A stretch of 64,000 nucleotides of DNA from Sphingobacterium tenebrionis. GTDB taxonomy: Bacteria > Bacteroidota > Bacteroidia > Sphingobacteriales > Sphingobacteriaceae. Below, in pieces: positions 42,600 through 50,835 of this stretch. Made by a program: the position numbers and the translations under genes. Each line of letters begins with the position of its first letter. The stretch's first letter is position 1. The DNA is taken from positions 8,926-72,925 of the forward strand of contig NZ_JAYLLN010000014.1 in the NCBI RefSeq assembly GCF_037126265.1, in the 5' to 3' direction. The notes under the pieces are model-generated. The model did no database searches. It was given only the letters and a program-made list of their open reading frames with translations, and was not told the origin of the DNA.

Positions 42600-43298
42600 A
42601 TGTCAACACTTAAACAAACCATTCTAAAATACTTTCCTATCCATAAATTTTTCCATGCACGATCTTTTTCCCAAGAAGGGGAGGATATGGTTATTCGTGG
42701 ATTTTACGAAGCTAAAAAAGGATATAAAGGTGTTTATGTAGACGTGGGTGCCCACCACCCTTACCGATTTTCCAATACCAATTATTTCTATAAAAAAGGA
42801 TGGCGCGGAATCAATATTGAACCCTCACCTGATGCCATGCGTTGGTTTAAATGGTTCAGACCCAAGGATGTGAATCTGAATATCGGCATCAGCGAAAGCC
42901 CTCAGGAATTGACCTATTACTGTTTCAACGAACCTGCATTGAATGGGTTCTCCCAAGAAGTTTCGGAAAGTAGGGATGGTTTGCACGCCAAATATCACCT
43001 CTTAAAGACCATTCCAGTTCCTACCTTGCCTTTGTCGGATGTGCTGGATAAATATTTGGCTCCTGGAAAACAGATCGATTTTCTTTCAGTAGACGCGGAA
43101 GGATTTGACCTGATTGTCCTTAAATCCAATAATTGGGAGAAATATAAACCGGTTTTCGTGTTGGTGGAAGAAGAGCTCTCTATTCCAGAATTGAATAAGT
43201 CAGAGGTTTACCAATTGATGCTGAGCAAGGGATATTCCTTAGTAGCAAAAACAAAACGGACCTTGTTTTTTAAACGCAGCGATCTCACGAATTTTTAA
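42600..43298 (+). CDS. FkbM-family methyltransferase
   Basis: A 232-residue SAM-dependent methyltransferase. VYVDVGAHHPYRFSNTNYFY (about 46-65) is the SAM-binding motif I region, then WRGINIEPSPDAM and the FkbM hallmark IDFLSVDAEGFDLIVLKS (about 159-176). Members O-methylate sugars in polysaccharides and antibiotics, which fits the glycan genes around it. The preceding 408 bases have no gene, so it has its own promoter. Confidence 0.92.
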   Translation: MSTLKQTILKYFPIHKFFHARSFSQEGEDMVIRGFYEAKKGYKGVYVDVGAHHPYRFSNTNYFYKKGWRGINIEPSPDAMRWFKWFRPKDVNLNIGISESPQELTYYCFNEPALNGFSQEVSESRDGLHAKYHLLKTIPVPTLPLSDVLDKYLAPGKQIDFLSVDAEGFDLIVLKSNNWEKYKPVFVLVEEELSIPELNKSEVYQLMLSKGYSLVAKTKRTLFFKRSDLTNF

Positions 43299-43305
43299 TT
43301 TTTTT

Positions 43306-43340
43306 ATCTCGCTAAATTTAAATCCATCGATTTAGGAGAT
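43306..43340. terminator. Possible terminator between convergent FkbM and glycosyltransferase genes
   Basis: ATCTC-G-CTAAAT (43306-43317) pairs with ATTTAG-GAGAT (43330-43340) with one bulged base. It overlaps the stop codon of the minus-strand gene. The following TTTCGATTT on the plus strand is only a weak T-run. Confidence 0.4.
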
Positions 43341-44258
43341 TTTCGATTTCTTGGCTTTATAGGCATTAATCTTTTTCTCTAAGAACCTAGCCAAACGCTC
43401 AAAGAAGGTACCTTTCCGATGTTTGAAGAAATGTTTGATGGCTGCATAGGCCGTTGGATCTTCCTGAATGACGCTTGGAAAGCGATGCACAGGTTTGGTA
43501 GAAAGTTCCACACGATATACCTGATCAACATCTGAGTGGGTGCCAGAACCATCTGTGCCGGTATTTTGAATAAAAGATCGACGAGGATATAACACTAATC
43601 CCTGCTGATTAAAAATGGATAGATACCAACGAATGGCCCAGGAATTGATCTTTCCAGCCTTAAATTGCTGAACCTGTTTCCAAAAATTCTCCGTTCCATC
43701 CACGCTGAAAGCCTTGCGATCCTTACGCTTAAAATCTTTCGTCAATTCTTCAATATCTGGGTTGAAATGCTTCCATGCTCTTTCCCAGGTTGCCCAGCCC
43801 CAGCTATTGGCTACCCGAAAAAAGAAAGATTGCTGTAGGCTTTTAGGCCTTTCTACGGGATACATATAGCCCGATATCTCCATGACCCGCTCTTCATCTT
43901 CATATCTGTTCAGCGCATCATTGAAATATTGTAGGGCAAATGGCGAAGTTTCCAGGTCATCCTCGAGGACAATGATCCTGCCGTGTTTTTGAATAACCTG
44001 ACTGACACCATCGATAATACTGTTGGCCAAACCTTTATTCTGTGCCCGTTCGATAATATAGATGTGTTTGAATTTCCAAGGCTCTCTTATTAAAGAACGA
44101 ACCTGGTTCACCATGTCGATATCATTTGCTGATTTGGGGCCATCCGAAAAAATATACAGGTCAGATTCTTCTGCCAAAGGGTTGGCCTCTAAAGCTGTCA
44201 ATGTTTTTCTCGTATGTTGGGGTCTATTATAAACAAAAAGTGCGATCGGTGCTAACAT
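43332..44258 (-). CDS. Glycosyltransferase, GT-A fold (family 2-like)
   Basis: A 308-residue protein starting APIALFVYNRPQHTRKTL. LYIFSDGPKSANDI and RIIVLEDDLETSPFALQYF (the DD pair near residue 95) are donor-site motifs; VANSWGWATWERAWKHF is a block common to related bacterial sugar transferases. No membrane helix. Sugar and acceptor are unknown. The ATG at 44258 is preferred over one 21 bases upstream because similarity begins there and the -7 box at 44295-44288 leaves a leader of about 25 bases. Confidence 0.85.
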   Translation of the reverse strand: MLAPIALFVYNRPQHTRKTLTALEANPLAEESDLYIFSDGPKSANDIDMVNQVRSLIREPWKFKHIYIIERAQNKGLANSIIDGVSQVIQKHGRIIVLEDDLETSPFALQYFNDALNRYEDEERVMEISGYMYPVERPKSLQQSFFFRVANSWGWATWERAWKHFNPDIEELTKDFKRKDRKAFSVDGTENFWKQVQQFKAGKINSWAIRWYLSIFNQQGLVLYPRRSFIQNTGTDGSGTHSDVDQVYRVELSTKPVHRFPSVIQEDPTAYAAIKHFFKHRKGTFFERLARFLEKKINAYKAKKSKIS

Positions 44259-44287
44259 GTATGCTCGAAAATCAATCAATTCAAAAT

Positions 44288-44295
44288 CAAATATA
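44288..44295 (-). promoter_or_regulatory. -7 box of the 43332-44258 glycosyltransferase gene
   Basis: TATATTTG on the minus strand (44295-44288), 30 bases before the ATG at 44258. It is back to back with the flippase -7 box. Confidence 0.45.
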
Positions 44296-44319
44296 TGGAG
44301 ATAAAGTCGGAATCTTTCC

Positions 44320-44327
44320 TAAATTTG
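44320..44327 (+). promoter_or_regulatory. -7 box of the flippase operon
   Basis: TAAATTTG matches TAnnTTTG, 17 bases before the ATG at 44344. Confidence 0.5.
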
Positions 44328-44343
44328 CTGATTATACCATTTC

Positions 44344-45798
44344 ATGAGCGAAAACGCAAAAAACATAACCATTAAGGGGCTTTTTTGGAATGCCATAGAT
44401 CGGTTTGGCTATCAGGTCATAACCAATCTGACCACCATTGTGCTGGCAAGAATCTTCGCTCCTGATGATTTTGGGGTCATTTATGTCCTGGCTATCTTTA
44501 CCACCATTGCTACTTCCTTGGTGGATTCGGGCCTAGCGACATCGCTCGTGCGCTCAAAGGTGGTAAAGGATGTCGACTATTCCACCATGTTTGTCTTCAA
44601 CCTGCTGGTTAGTGGTGCTATTTATCTGATCCTTTTTATTGCTGCACCTTATCTGGAAGAGTTCTATCAGATCAATAACCTCAGTTTATATGCCCGGGTT
44701 TTATTCCTGCAGATTTTGGTCCAAGCCTTTGGGATTGTCCAATATGTAAAGATGCTCAAGAGCTTTCAGTTCAACCTGACGGCCAGGGTAAACTTTATTG
44801 CGGTATTGGGCTCTGCCATCGTGGTCGTGTTTTTGGCCTGGATAGGGTTGGGCTTTTGGGGGCTTTTATTGCAAGCCGTATTGTATGCCTTCTTCCGCTC
44901 CGTCCTGTTATGGGTATGGGGAAATTGGAAGCTGGATTTATCGTTCAGTAAGGAGTCCATGCGGACGCATTGGGGATTTTCCATCTCCTTCATGATCTCC
45001 AACCTGTTAGGGAAACTCCTGAGCCCCTTGTACAATAATTTATTGAAAATGAATTATACCACCGAGGATGTGGGTATTTATGGTATGGCAAATAAATTGG
45101 GAGAATCGCCTAATTTGTTGATTTCTTCCGTCGTCCAAGGGACTACCTTGTCTACCTTGACTCCGCTACAGGATGATTTCCCACGCTTTTTGAATGCCTG
45201 CCGGAAAACCATGTCTTCACTTGCGTTTTTACTTTTTCCGGTAAGTTTTCTGGCTATTTGTGTTGCTGAACCGGCATTTCAGACGCTCCTAAAAGAGAAA
45301 TGGAATGATGCCATCCCTCTTTTTCAATGGCTCTGTTTTGCAGGCTTATTCATTTCCCTGACGGATATGAATGTGAATTTTCTGAACATCAAGGGGAAGT
45401 CGAAATTCGCCTTGATGCTGGAAGTTATCAAGGTTGGATCTGCAGTGGGGATTTTCTTTTTCACCTACCAGCATGGCCTATTAGCGGTTGTTTTTGGTCA
45501 ATTGGCTATTCGAATCCTGTGTTATATCATTGCCGCCAGCATGAGTGTAAAAGTATATGGATACACCATCTTTGCCCAAGCAAAAGACCTTTTTTCTTCT
45601 TTTCTGATTAGCTTGCTCGCTGCGGTCATTGCTTATTTGCCGCTATATTTCGGTTGGATTAGCAATAACTTGTTCCTATTGGTGGTACAAACCCTTATAT
45701 TCGCTTTGATTTACATCGGCATCAACCATTTTATCAAAAACCAGATTTGGATGGAGGTGCTGGATTTGGCAAAAAAAAAAATATCTAAAAAAGTTTAA
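44344..45798 (+). CDS. Lipopolysaccharide/exopolysaccharide flippase (Wzx/TuaB-like)
   Basis: A 484-residue membrane protein with about 12-14 helices in the MOP (MATE-like) exporter fold. The opening KGLFWNAIDRFGYQVITNLT and the following VLARIFAPDDFGVIYVLAIF are typical of the MATE-like/TuaB/WzxC group. It should flip lipid-linked glycan units across the inner membrane. It starts a tight operon: its stop codon TAA shares its last base with the ATG of the next gene. Confidence 0.92.
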   Translation: MSENAKNITIKGLFWNAIDRFGYQVITNLTTIVLARIFAPDDFGVIYVLAIFTTIATSLVDSGLATSLVRSKVVKDVDYSTMFVFNLLVSGAIYLILFIAAPYLEEFYQINNLSLYARVLFLQILVQAFGIVQYVKMLKSFQFNLTARVNFIAVLGSAIVVVFLAWIGLGFWGLLLQAVLYAFFRSVLLWVWGNWKLDLSFSKESMRTHWGFSISFMISNLLGKLLSPLYNNLLKMNYTTEDVGIYGMANKLGESPNLLISSVVQGTTLSTLTPLQDDFPRFLNACRKTMSSLAFLLFPVSFLAICVAEPAFQTLLKEKWNDAIPLFQWLCFAGLFISLTDMNVNFLNIKGKSKFALMLEVIKVGSAVGIFFFTYQHGLLAVVFGQLAIRILCYIIAASMSVKVYGYTIFAQAKDLFSSFLISLLAAVIAYLPLYFGWISNNLFLLVVQTLIFALIYIGINHFIKNQIWMEVLDLAKKKISKKV

Positions 45799-47162
45799 TG
45801 GAAGTTGCAAAAGGAAATTGGGTTGGTTACGAAACGGTATTTTACCATGAGAAAACTGGAAAATTCAGCCAGGACATCAATGAGGTAATTGATTATACCA
45901 ATTTGGAAATCGATCCAGAAGGATTGGCGGCCTATCTCGATTTCGGATACAGTGTATTTGGGCATACTCCGGTTAAATATGTTCGTTTTTTATTGCCGAA
46001 TCAGACCCTGCTGTTGAATGATGGTAAATTGGAGGTTAGGGAAGAATCCGATTCCACCATCCAATTGATCGGTAAAAAAAGTCAAGAAGAAGATGTGTTT
46101 GCGAAGTTGCATCAATCGTTGAACAGCTGGGCTTCTGGTTTTGAGGAAGATATTCTGATACCGACCAGTGGAGGCTTTGACTCCCGACTAATGAATGTGC
46201 TGATCGATGATAAATCTCGTATCCATGCCTATACTTACGGAACCTCCTTTAATCAAGGGCTTTCTCGGGAATCGGTCTATGCGGGATTATTGTCCGAACG
46301 CTTGGGCACACAATGGTCCAGAATTCCTTTGGGCATTTTCAATGTGTACATGGAGCAGTGGTATGACCAATTTGGTCCTACTGTTGGTGCATCGGGAACT
46401 TACCATATGGAGTTCTACCAAAAAATCAAGGAAAAGGAGAATTTCAAAAAACTTCACTTATTAAGTGGGATTATCGGCGATGCCTGGGCCGGAGCGGTAC
46501 ATGTACCGATGATCCATTCCGCTCAGGAATATAGAACCTTAGGCTATACCCACGGCATGAGTGCCAATTCCAAGTTGGCGATGGACGTAGATTACCTATC
46601 CATTGTGGAGCCTGTTTTTGATAAGCAGAAGGAACATCTGAAAGATCCTGATTTCCGGATCATTACCGCCATGCGAACCAAGATGATGTTGTTGCAATAC
46701 CTGATCTCGGTGCCTTCTAAAATGGGCTTTCCTGGATATTCACCTTTCGTGGAGGAAGAGATCGCCCTAGCGATGTTGAACCTACCGAAGGAAAGAAAAG
46801 AGAACAGAAATTGGCAAAGGGATTTCTTCCGCAAAAACAACCTGCTTTTTGAAGAAGAGAAACATAAATATACCTATCAGAATTCGTTGAATTACTATTC
46901 CTTGTTGCATGAGAACCTGGCACCTTTGGATGTGGACCTGTTAAAGGAACACCTAAAACCAGCTTACCTGGAATGGATAAATAGTAAGATTCAGCATATT
47001 GGCAAGAAGGAAAGGGTTTTCCAGACCTTAATGCATACCCCTAAGGTTAAGGGTGTCCTTAAATTATTGGGGGCAAAGAATGAACTGTTGGAAGCTTATT
47101 TTGCTTATATTACCATAAAACCGATCGAGATTCTATTAAAAAAGAGAGACAAAAATGCCTAA
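45798..47162 (+). CDS. Asparagine-synthetase-like protein lacking a glutaminase active site
   Basis: A 454-residue protein. Residues about 1-95 resemble the remnant of an N-terminal domain but lack the catalytic Cys2 of class II glutaminases. The AsnB synthetase domain has the PP-loop LIPTSGGFDSRLMNVL (about 116-131) and LLSGIIGDAWAGA in the place of the usual GxGxDE motif. The expected reaction is ATP-dependent adenylation followed by amide or ester formation with an unknown amine. Similar proteins occur in glycan and natural-product clusters. It is translationally coupled to the flippase before and CapA behind (8-base overlap), so it probably modifies the exported glycan. Confidence 0.8.
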   Translation: MEVAKGNWVGYETVFYHEKTGKFSQDINEVIDYTNLEIDPEGLAAYLDFGYSVFGHTPVKYVRFLLPNQTLLLNDGKLEVREESDSTIQLIGKKSQEEDVFAKLHQSLNSWASGFEEDILIPTSGGFDSRLMNVLIDDKSRIHAYTYGTSFNQGLSRESVYAGLLSERLGTQWSRIPLGIFNVYMEQWYDQFGPTVGASGTYHMEFYQKIKEKENFKKLHLLSGIIGDAWAGAVHVPMIHSAQEYRTLGYTHGMSANSKLAMDVDYLSIVEPVFDKQKEHLKDPDFRIITAMRTKMMLLQYLISVPSKMGFPGYSPFVEEEIALAMLNLPKERKENRNWQRDFFRKNNLLFEEEKHKYTYQNSLNYYSLLHENLAPLDVDLLKEHLKPAYLEWINSKIQHIGKKERVFQTLMHTPKVKGVLKLLGAKNELLEAYFAYITIKPIEILLKKRDKNA

Positions 47163-48261
47163 ACAACATAAACTTCTTTTTGCTGGGGATGTGGTGATGA
47201 ACAGTAAACCCGAATTTTCGGCTGCCTTACAGCAGTTATTGGCTTCGGCCGCTGTTTTGTCCTGCAATTTTGAAGCTCCAGTTGCGGGCTATGGGAAGGC
47301 TATTGCCAAAACCGGACCGCATGTTTGTCAGAATACAGAGTCGGTCAATTGGTTGTATAAGGAAGGCTTTAATCTATTTTCTTTGGCCAATAACCATATC
47401 AACGATTATGGGAAGGAAGCTTTAAAAAAGACCATTTCCTTATTTAAAAAGGACGATGTGGTTGGAGTTGGAGATGAACGGGAAGCATTAGAGCCTGTTG
47501 TTCGGGAGCTGGAAGGGGTGAAGTTCGCTTTTATGGCTTTTGGGGAGAATGGATATGGGGCATTGAACGGAGATAGATCCTTCGGTCATGCTTGGGTGAA
47601 TGCCGATGGTATTGATGAAAAATTAAGACGCTGTAAAGAAAAGGTTGATGTCCTGATCGTCCAGGTGCATGCTGGTGTGGAATTGTTGGATGTTCCCATC
47701 CCCGAATGGAAAACGCGTTATCAAGAATTGATTGAAGCTGGCGCTGATGTGGTTGTGGGACATCATCCCCATGTGCTTCAAGGAATAGAAACCTATAAAG
47801 GGAAACTCATCTGTTACAGCTTGGGTAACTTTTATTTTGATTATCCATCAAACCATCCGCAGTGGAATACCGGGGGATTATTAGAGTTGCAATTTGAGGG
47901 AAAGAATCTATCCGGCTTTCAGATGCATGTGGTTGAAAAGAAAGGAGCTCAATTGGATCTGCTTTCAGAAGCTGCTTCAAAGGAACTATTGGGGGATCTT
48001 CAGGAGAAATTGGAAGGCAATGATTACCTGGAATTGGTAGACCGCTTTGCTGTGCAGGAATGGGATAAGCATCACCTTGGATATTATGCAAAACCTTTTA
48101 ATGGTTTAATGAGCTATTCTCCGAAAGGAATTTTAAAACACCTTAAACGTAGTGTTTTTAACCGTAAGGTGGATTATAACATGATTTGGCATAACCTATT
48201 TATCGAAAGCAACAAATGGCTCGTTGAAAGAGCCATTCGTAAAAAAATGTCTGATAAATAA
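47155..48261 (+). CDS. CapA-family protein (metallophosphatase fold)
   Basis: A 368-residue protein. LLFAGDVVMNSK at the start, NFEAPVAGYG, FSLANNHINDYGKEAL and later VGHHPHVLQGIETYKG are the CapA (PGA_cap) motifs, with metal-binding Asp, Asn and His of the calcineurin-like fold. Usual CapA proteins in capsule synthesis are membrane-anchored; here no signal peptide or membrane helix is seen, so it is cytoplasmic or on the membrane through partners. The reaction is unknown; poly-gamma-glutamate operons also contain CapB and CapC, which are missing here. It ends the glycan operon; a one-arm copy of the palindromic repeat follows. Confidence 0.9.
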   Translation: MPKQHKLLFAGDVVMNSKPEFSAALQQLLASAAVLSCNFEAPVAGYGKAIAKTGPHVCQNTESVNWLYKEGFNLFSLANNHINDYGKEALKKTISLFKKDDVVGVGDEREALEPVVRELEGVKFAFMAFGENGYGALNGDRSFGHAWVNADGIDEKLRRCKEKVDVLIVQVHAGVELLDVPIPEWKTRYQELIEAGADVVVGHHPHVLQGIETYKGKLICYSLGNFYFDYPSNHPQWNTGGLLELQFEGKNLSGFQMHVVEKKGAQLDLLSEAASKELLGDLQEKLEGNDYLELVDRFAVQEWDKHHLGYYAKPFNGLMSYSPKGILKHLKRSVFNRKVDYNMIWHNLFIESNKWLVERAIRKKMSDK

Positions 48262-48270
48262 GTGCTCCCG

Positions 48271-48304
48271 CGTCATTGCGAGGAGGTACGACGAAGCAAT
48301 CTTC
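48271..48304. repeat. Single-arm copy of the CGTCATTGCGAGG element
   Basis: CGTCATTGCGAGGAGGTACG and the following ACGAAGCAATCTTC match the left arm of the other copies. No right arm follows. It lies between the convergent capA-like and DeoR-type genes. Confidence 0.9.
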
Positions 48305-48333
48305 CTACCCAACCTTCCGAAAAACCAGCCTTC

Positions 48334-49077
48334 CTAAATAACCGTTATCTGATTACTAAAATCCTTCAAACTCGGGTGTTTCGGATCAAGATCCGTAATC
48401 AAGTAATTAATATCCTTTAAAGGACACACCCGCATCTTCTGGTTCGAATTCAATTTCTCCACAATACTCAGCACACCAAGTTTTTTGGAACACTTGATCA
48501 TCGCCTTCTTGATCTGTACTACTTCCCAATCCGAATCAGTGATCCCTTCCTCTACAGAAAGACTATTTGTTCCCAATAAACATAGATCCACCTTGATCTC
48601 CGATAGCTCGTTGATCACCTGAGAACCTGTTACCACATTCGTATTCCTTGATAATTTCCCACCCAACAAAATCACCTCAATATTCTCTTTTTCTGCCAAT
48701 TCCAAAGCGACCAAAGGACTTATGGTAAAAAAGGTACATTGCACATCTTTGGGTACTAATCGGGCCAACTCAATCATGCTGGTTCCTCCCCCCACAAGCA
48801 CGGTCATCCCGCTCTTGATCAAGGTTATGGCCTTAGAAGCAATCTCTTTTTTTGCCTCTTTTGCATATACGTTTCCTTCTTGAAAAGGATATTGGAAAGA
48901 CCTCGAAAGGGCACCGCCATAAACTTTTAGGACTTGCCCGCTCTCTGCTAATTCATTCAGATCTCTTCGGATCGTATCCTCTGAAACGTTCAATTGAACA
49001 CTTAAATCTGAAGACAATACCTTATTATGGATATTGATCTGATGTATGATGTAGGCTTGCCTTTCTTCTTTTAACAT
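48334..49077 (-). CDS. DeoR/GlpR-family transcriptional regulator
   Basis: A 247-residue regulator. The N-terminal DeoR helix-turn-helix (ERQAYIIHQINIHNKVLSSD, then NVSEDTIRRDLNELAESGQV) is followed by the DeoR sensor domain with VYGGAL and GMTVLVGGGTSMIELARLV. The ligand is usually a phosphorylated sugar. No sugar operon is adjacent, so the regulon is unknown. Confidence 0.93.
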   Translation of the reverse strand: MLKEERQAYIIHQINIHNKVLSSDLSVQLNVSEDTIRRDLNELAESGQVLKVYGGALSRSFQYPFQEGNVYAKEAKKEIASKAITLIKSGMTVLVGGGTSMIELARLVPKDVQCTFFTISPLVALELAEKENIEVILLGGKLSRNTNVVTGSQVINELSEIKVDLCLLGTNSLSVEEGITDSDWEVVQIKKAMIKCSKKLGVLSIVEKLNSNQKMRVCPLKDINYLITDLDPKHPSLKDFSNQITVI

Positions 49078-49141
49078 AATTATTCGTTGACTTTGGGGTA
49101 TAAAAATATAAAAATATTCCTAAGTGTAATCAGGTATCTAC

Positions 49142-50020
49142 CTAATTATCATCTTCTTTGTCTTTTTTGTCTTCGGTTTTATTGGTTTTTCCCTCTTCAG
49201 GGTTGTCCTCCAATTTCTTAGGGAGATTGGAAGCTTTAAATCTTGGCTTGAATCCAGCCGGTTTCACAGCTTTTTTCTCATCCGCAGCAGGTGTTTCTGC
49301 AGCAGAGACCTCCGCAGCAGGTGCTTCCTGTTTTACAGGACCTGTGGTTTCTTCTACTTTGGGAGTTTCTGTAACCACTGGCTTTGGAAGATTGGAAGCT
49401 TTAAACCTTGGTTTGAATCCAGCTGGCTTCACCGCTTTTTTCTCTTCCGCTGGAGTAGCTTCTGCAGTGGTAGTCTCAGGTTTTACAGAATCTGTAGTTT
49501 CCCCCTCCTTCGAAGTCTCAGTAACCGCTGGCTTAGGAAGATTGGAAGCTTTAAACCTTGGTTTGAATCCAGCAGGTTTAGCAGCTTTTTTCTCATCCTG
49601 AGCAGCTGTTTCTGCAGCGGTAGCCTCGGGTTTCACAGAATCTGTAGTTTCTTCTTTTTTCGGTATTTCAACATCCGCTGGCTTTTTAATACTTGCAGCT
49701 TTGAATCGAGGTTTAAACCCTGCAGGTTTTGCTGTTGCATTCCCTGAATCAGAAACTTCTGGAGATTTGCTTTCGACCTTAACCGGATTTGTAACCTCAG
49801 GCTTAACAACCTCTTTTTTCTCCTCCGCTGGAATCTCAATTTCCTCCAGCAGATATTCCTTTCGCAATCTATTGAACCAGAATTTCTTACTATGATCAAA
49901 GCTTTTTTCACCCATTAAAGCATAATCCCGATCGAATTCCTGATACAGATCCGGTCTAGACTTTTGAAGCGCAATAATATCGATCTTCTTTTTCGTGAAA
50001 AACTCCGTAAAAGTTAACAT
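49142..50020 (-). CDS. Uncharacterised protein with four KPAGFKPRF repeats
   Basis: A 292-residue protein I do not recognise. Residues 1-60 look folded and helical (MLTFTEFFTKKKIDIIALQK, then DLYQEFDRDYALMGE and KKFWFNRLRKEYLLEE). From residue 98 the decapeptide KPAGFKPRFK occurs four times, at about 98, 148, 198 and 253, that is with a period of 50, 50 and 55 residues. The linkers are Ala/Thr/Glu/Val-rich and disordered. A Lys/Asp/Glu tail ends it. No signal peptide. It could be an adaptor with short linear binding sites. Its -7 box ends five bases before the ATG. Confidence 0.75.
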   Translation of the reverse strand: MLTFTEFFTKKKIDIIALQKSRPDLYQEFDRDYALMGEKSFDHSKKFWFNRLRKEYLLEEIEIPAEEKKEVVKPEVTNPVKVESKSPEVSDSGNATAKPAGFKPRFKAASIKKPADVEIPKKEETTDSVKPEATAAETAAQDEKKAAKPAGFKPRFKASNLPKPAVTETSKEGETTDSVKPETTTAEATPAEEKKAVKPAGFKPRFKASNLPKPVVTETPKVEETTGPVKQEAPAAEVSAAETPAADEKKAVKPAGFKPRFKASNLPKKLEDNPEEGKTNKTEDKKDKEDDN

Positions 50021-50024
50021 AATA

Positions 50025-50032
50025 CAAACTTA
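50025..50032 (-). promoter_or_regulatory. -7 box directly before the repeat-protein gene
   Basis: TAAGTTTG on the minus strand (50032-50025) ends five bases before the ATG at 50020. This predicts a leaderless transcript. Confidence 0.45.
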
Positions 50033-50108
50033 CTGATTCATGGATGAAATACCGCTTAAAAGAAATGGAGGATATAAACCCTCCATTCCTAGTATCCTAT
50101 AAATAAGA

Positions 50109-50834
50109 TTAATCCATATTGTGGTAAACCGCTTGCACATCATCATCTTCTTCGATCTTATCGATCAATTTCAAGACGTCTGCAGCCTGTTCTTCTGTCA
50201 ATGTGGTATGTGATAGGGCAATACGTTCCAACTTCGCAGAACTCACCTCAATTCCTTTTTCTTCTAAAAGACGTTGCATATTTCCGAAGTCTTCAAAAGA
50301 AGTTTGAACCACAACGACATCGTTTCCTTCTTCATCTGCCTCCACATACAATTCCTCTAAACCACCATCGATCAATTCCAATTCCAGTTCCTCCACATCC
50401 AATTCCTCAGTAGCAGGGAAACGGAAGATGGATTTACGGTTAAAGATAAAATCCAAAGAACCGGTCTTCCCTAAAGAACCACCAGCTTTGGTAAAATAAC
50501 TGCGCACGTTAGCAACTGTTCTATTGGTATTATCTGTAGCGGTTTCGATCAATACAGGAACGCCATGCGGACCATATCCTTCGTATACAAATTCCTCGTA
50601 TCCTTTCGCATCCTTTTCTGATGCACGCTTGATAGCAGCCTCCACACGGTCCTTCGGCATGTTTACAGCTTTGGCGTTTTGGATCGCCGTACGTAAGCGG
50701 GAGTTGTTTTCCGGGTGAGGACCGCCTTCTTTTACCGCTATGGCAATTTCTTTCCCAAGTCGTGTAAACTGAACGGCCATCTTGGCCCAGCGTTTGAATT
50801 TTCTTTCTTTTCTAAATTCGAAAGCTCTACCCAT
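50109..50834 (-). CDS. YebC/PmpR-family protein
   Basis: A 241-residue protein of YebC type. Start MGRAFEFRKERKFKRWAKMA (typically MAGHSKWANIKHRK in the classic form; this is the Bacteroidota variant with R/K-rich start), then FTRLGKEIAIAVKEGGPHPENN and PKDRVEAAIKRASEKD, and GYGPHGVPVLIETATDNTNRT. YebC proteins were called regulators, and recent work shows that they help ribosomes through proline stretches. It ends an operon with the threonine dehydrogenase gene (one-base gap). Confidence 0.93.
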   Translation of the reverse strand: MGRAFEFRKERKFKRWAKMAVQFTRLGKEIAIAVKEGGPHPENNSRLRTAIQNAKAVNMPKDRVEAAIKRASEKDAKGYEEFVYEGYGPHGVPVLIETATDNTNRTVANVRSYFTKAGGSLGKTGSLDFIFNRKSIFRFPATEELDVEELELELIDGGLEELYVEADEEGNDVVVVQTSFEDFGNMQRLLEEKGIEVSSAKLERIALSHTTLTEEQAADVLKLIDKIEEDDDVQAVYHNMD

Positions 50835-50835
50835 T

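Noticed and set aside
49142..50020. CRISPR-like or satellite DNA from the 150-base periodic repeat
   Set aside because: The repeats lie in one long coding frame and the variation keeps that frame.
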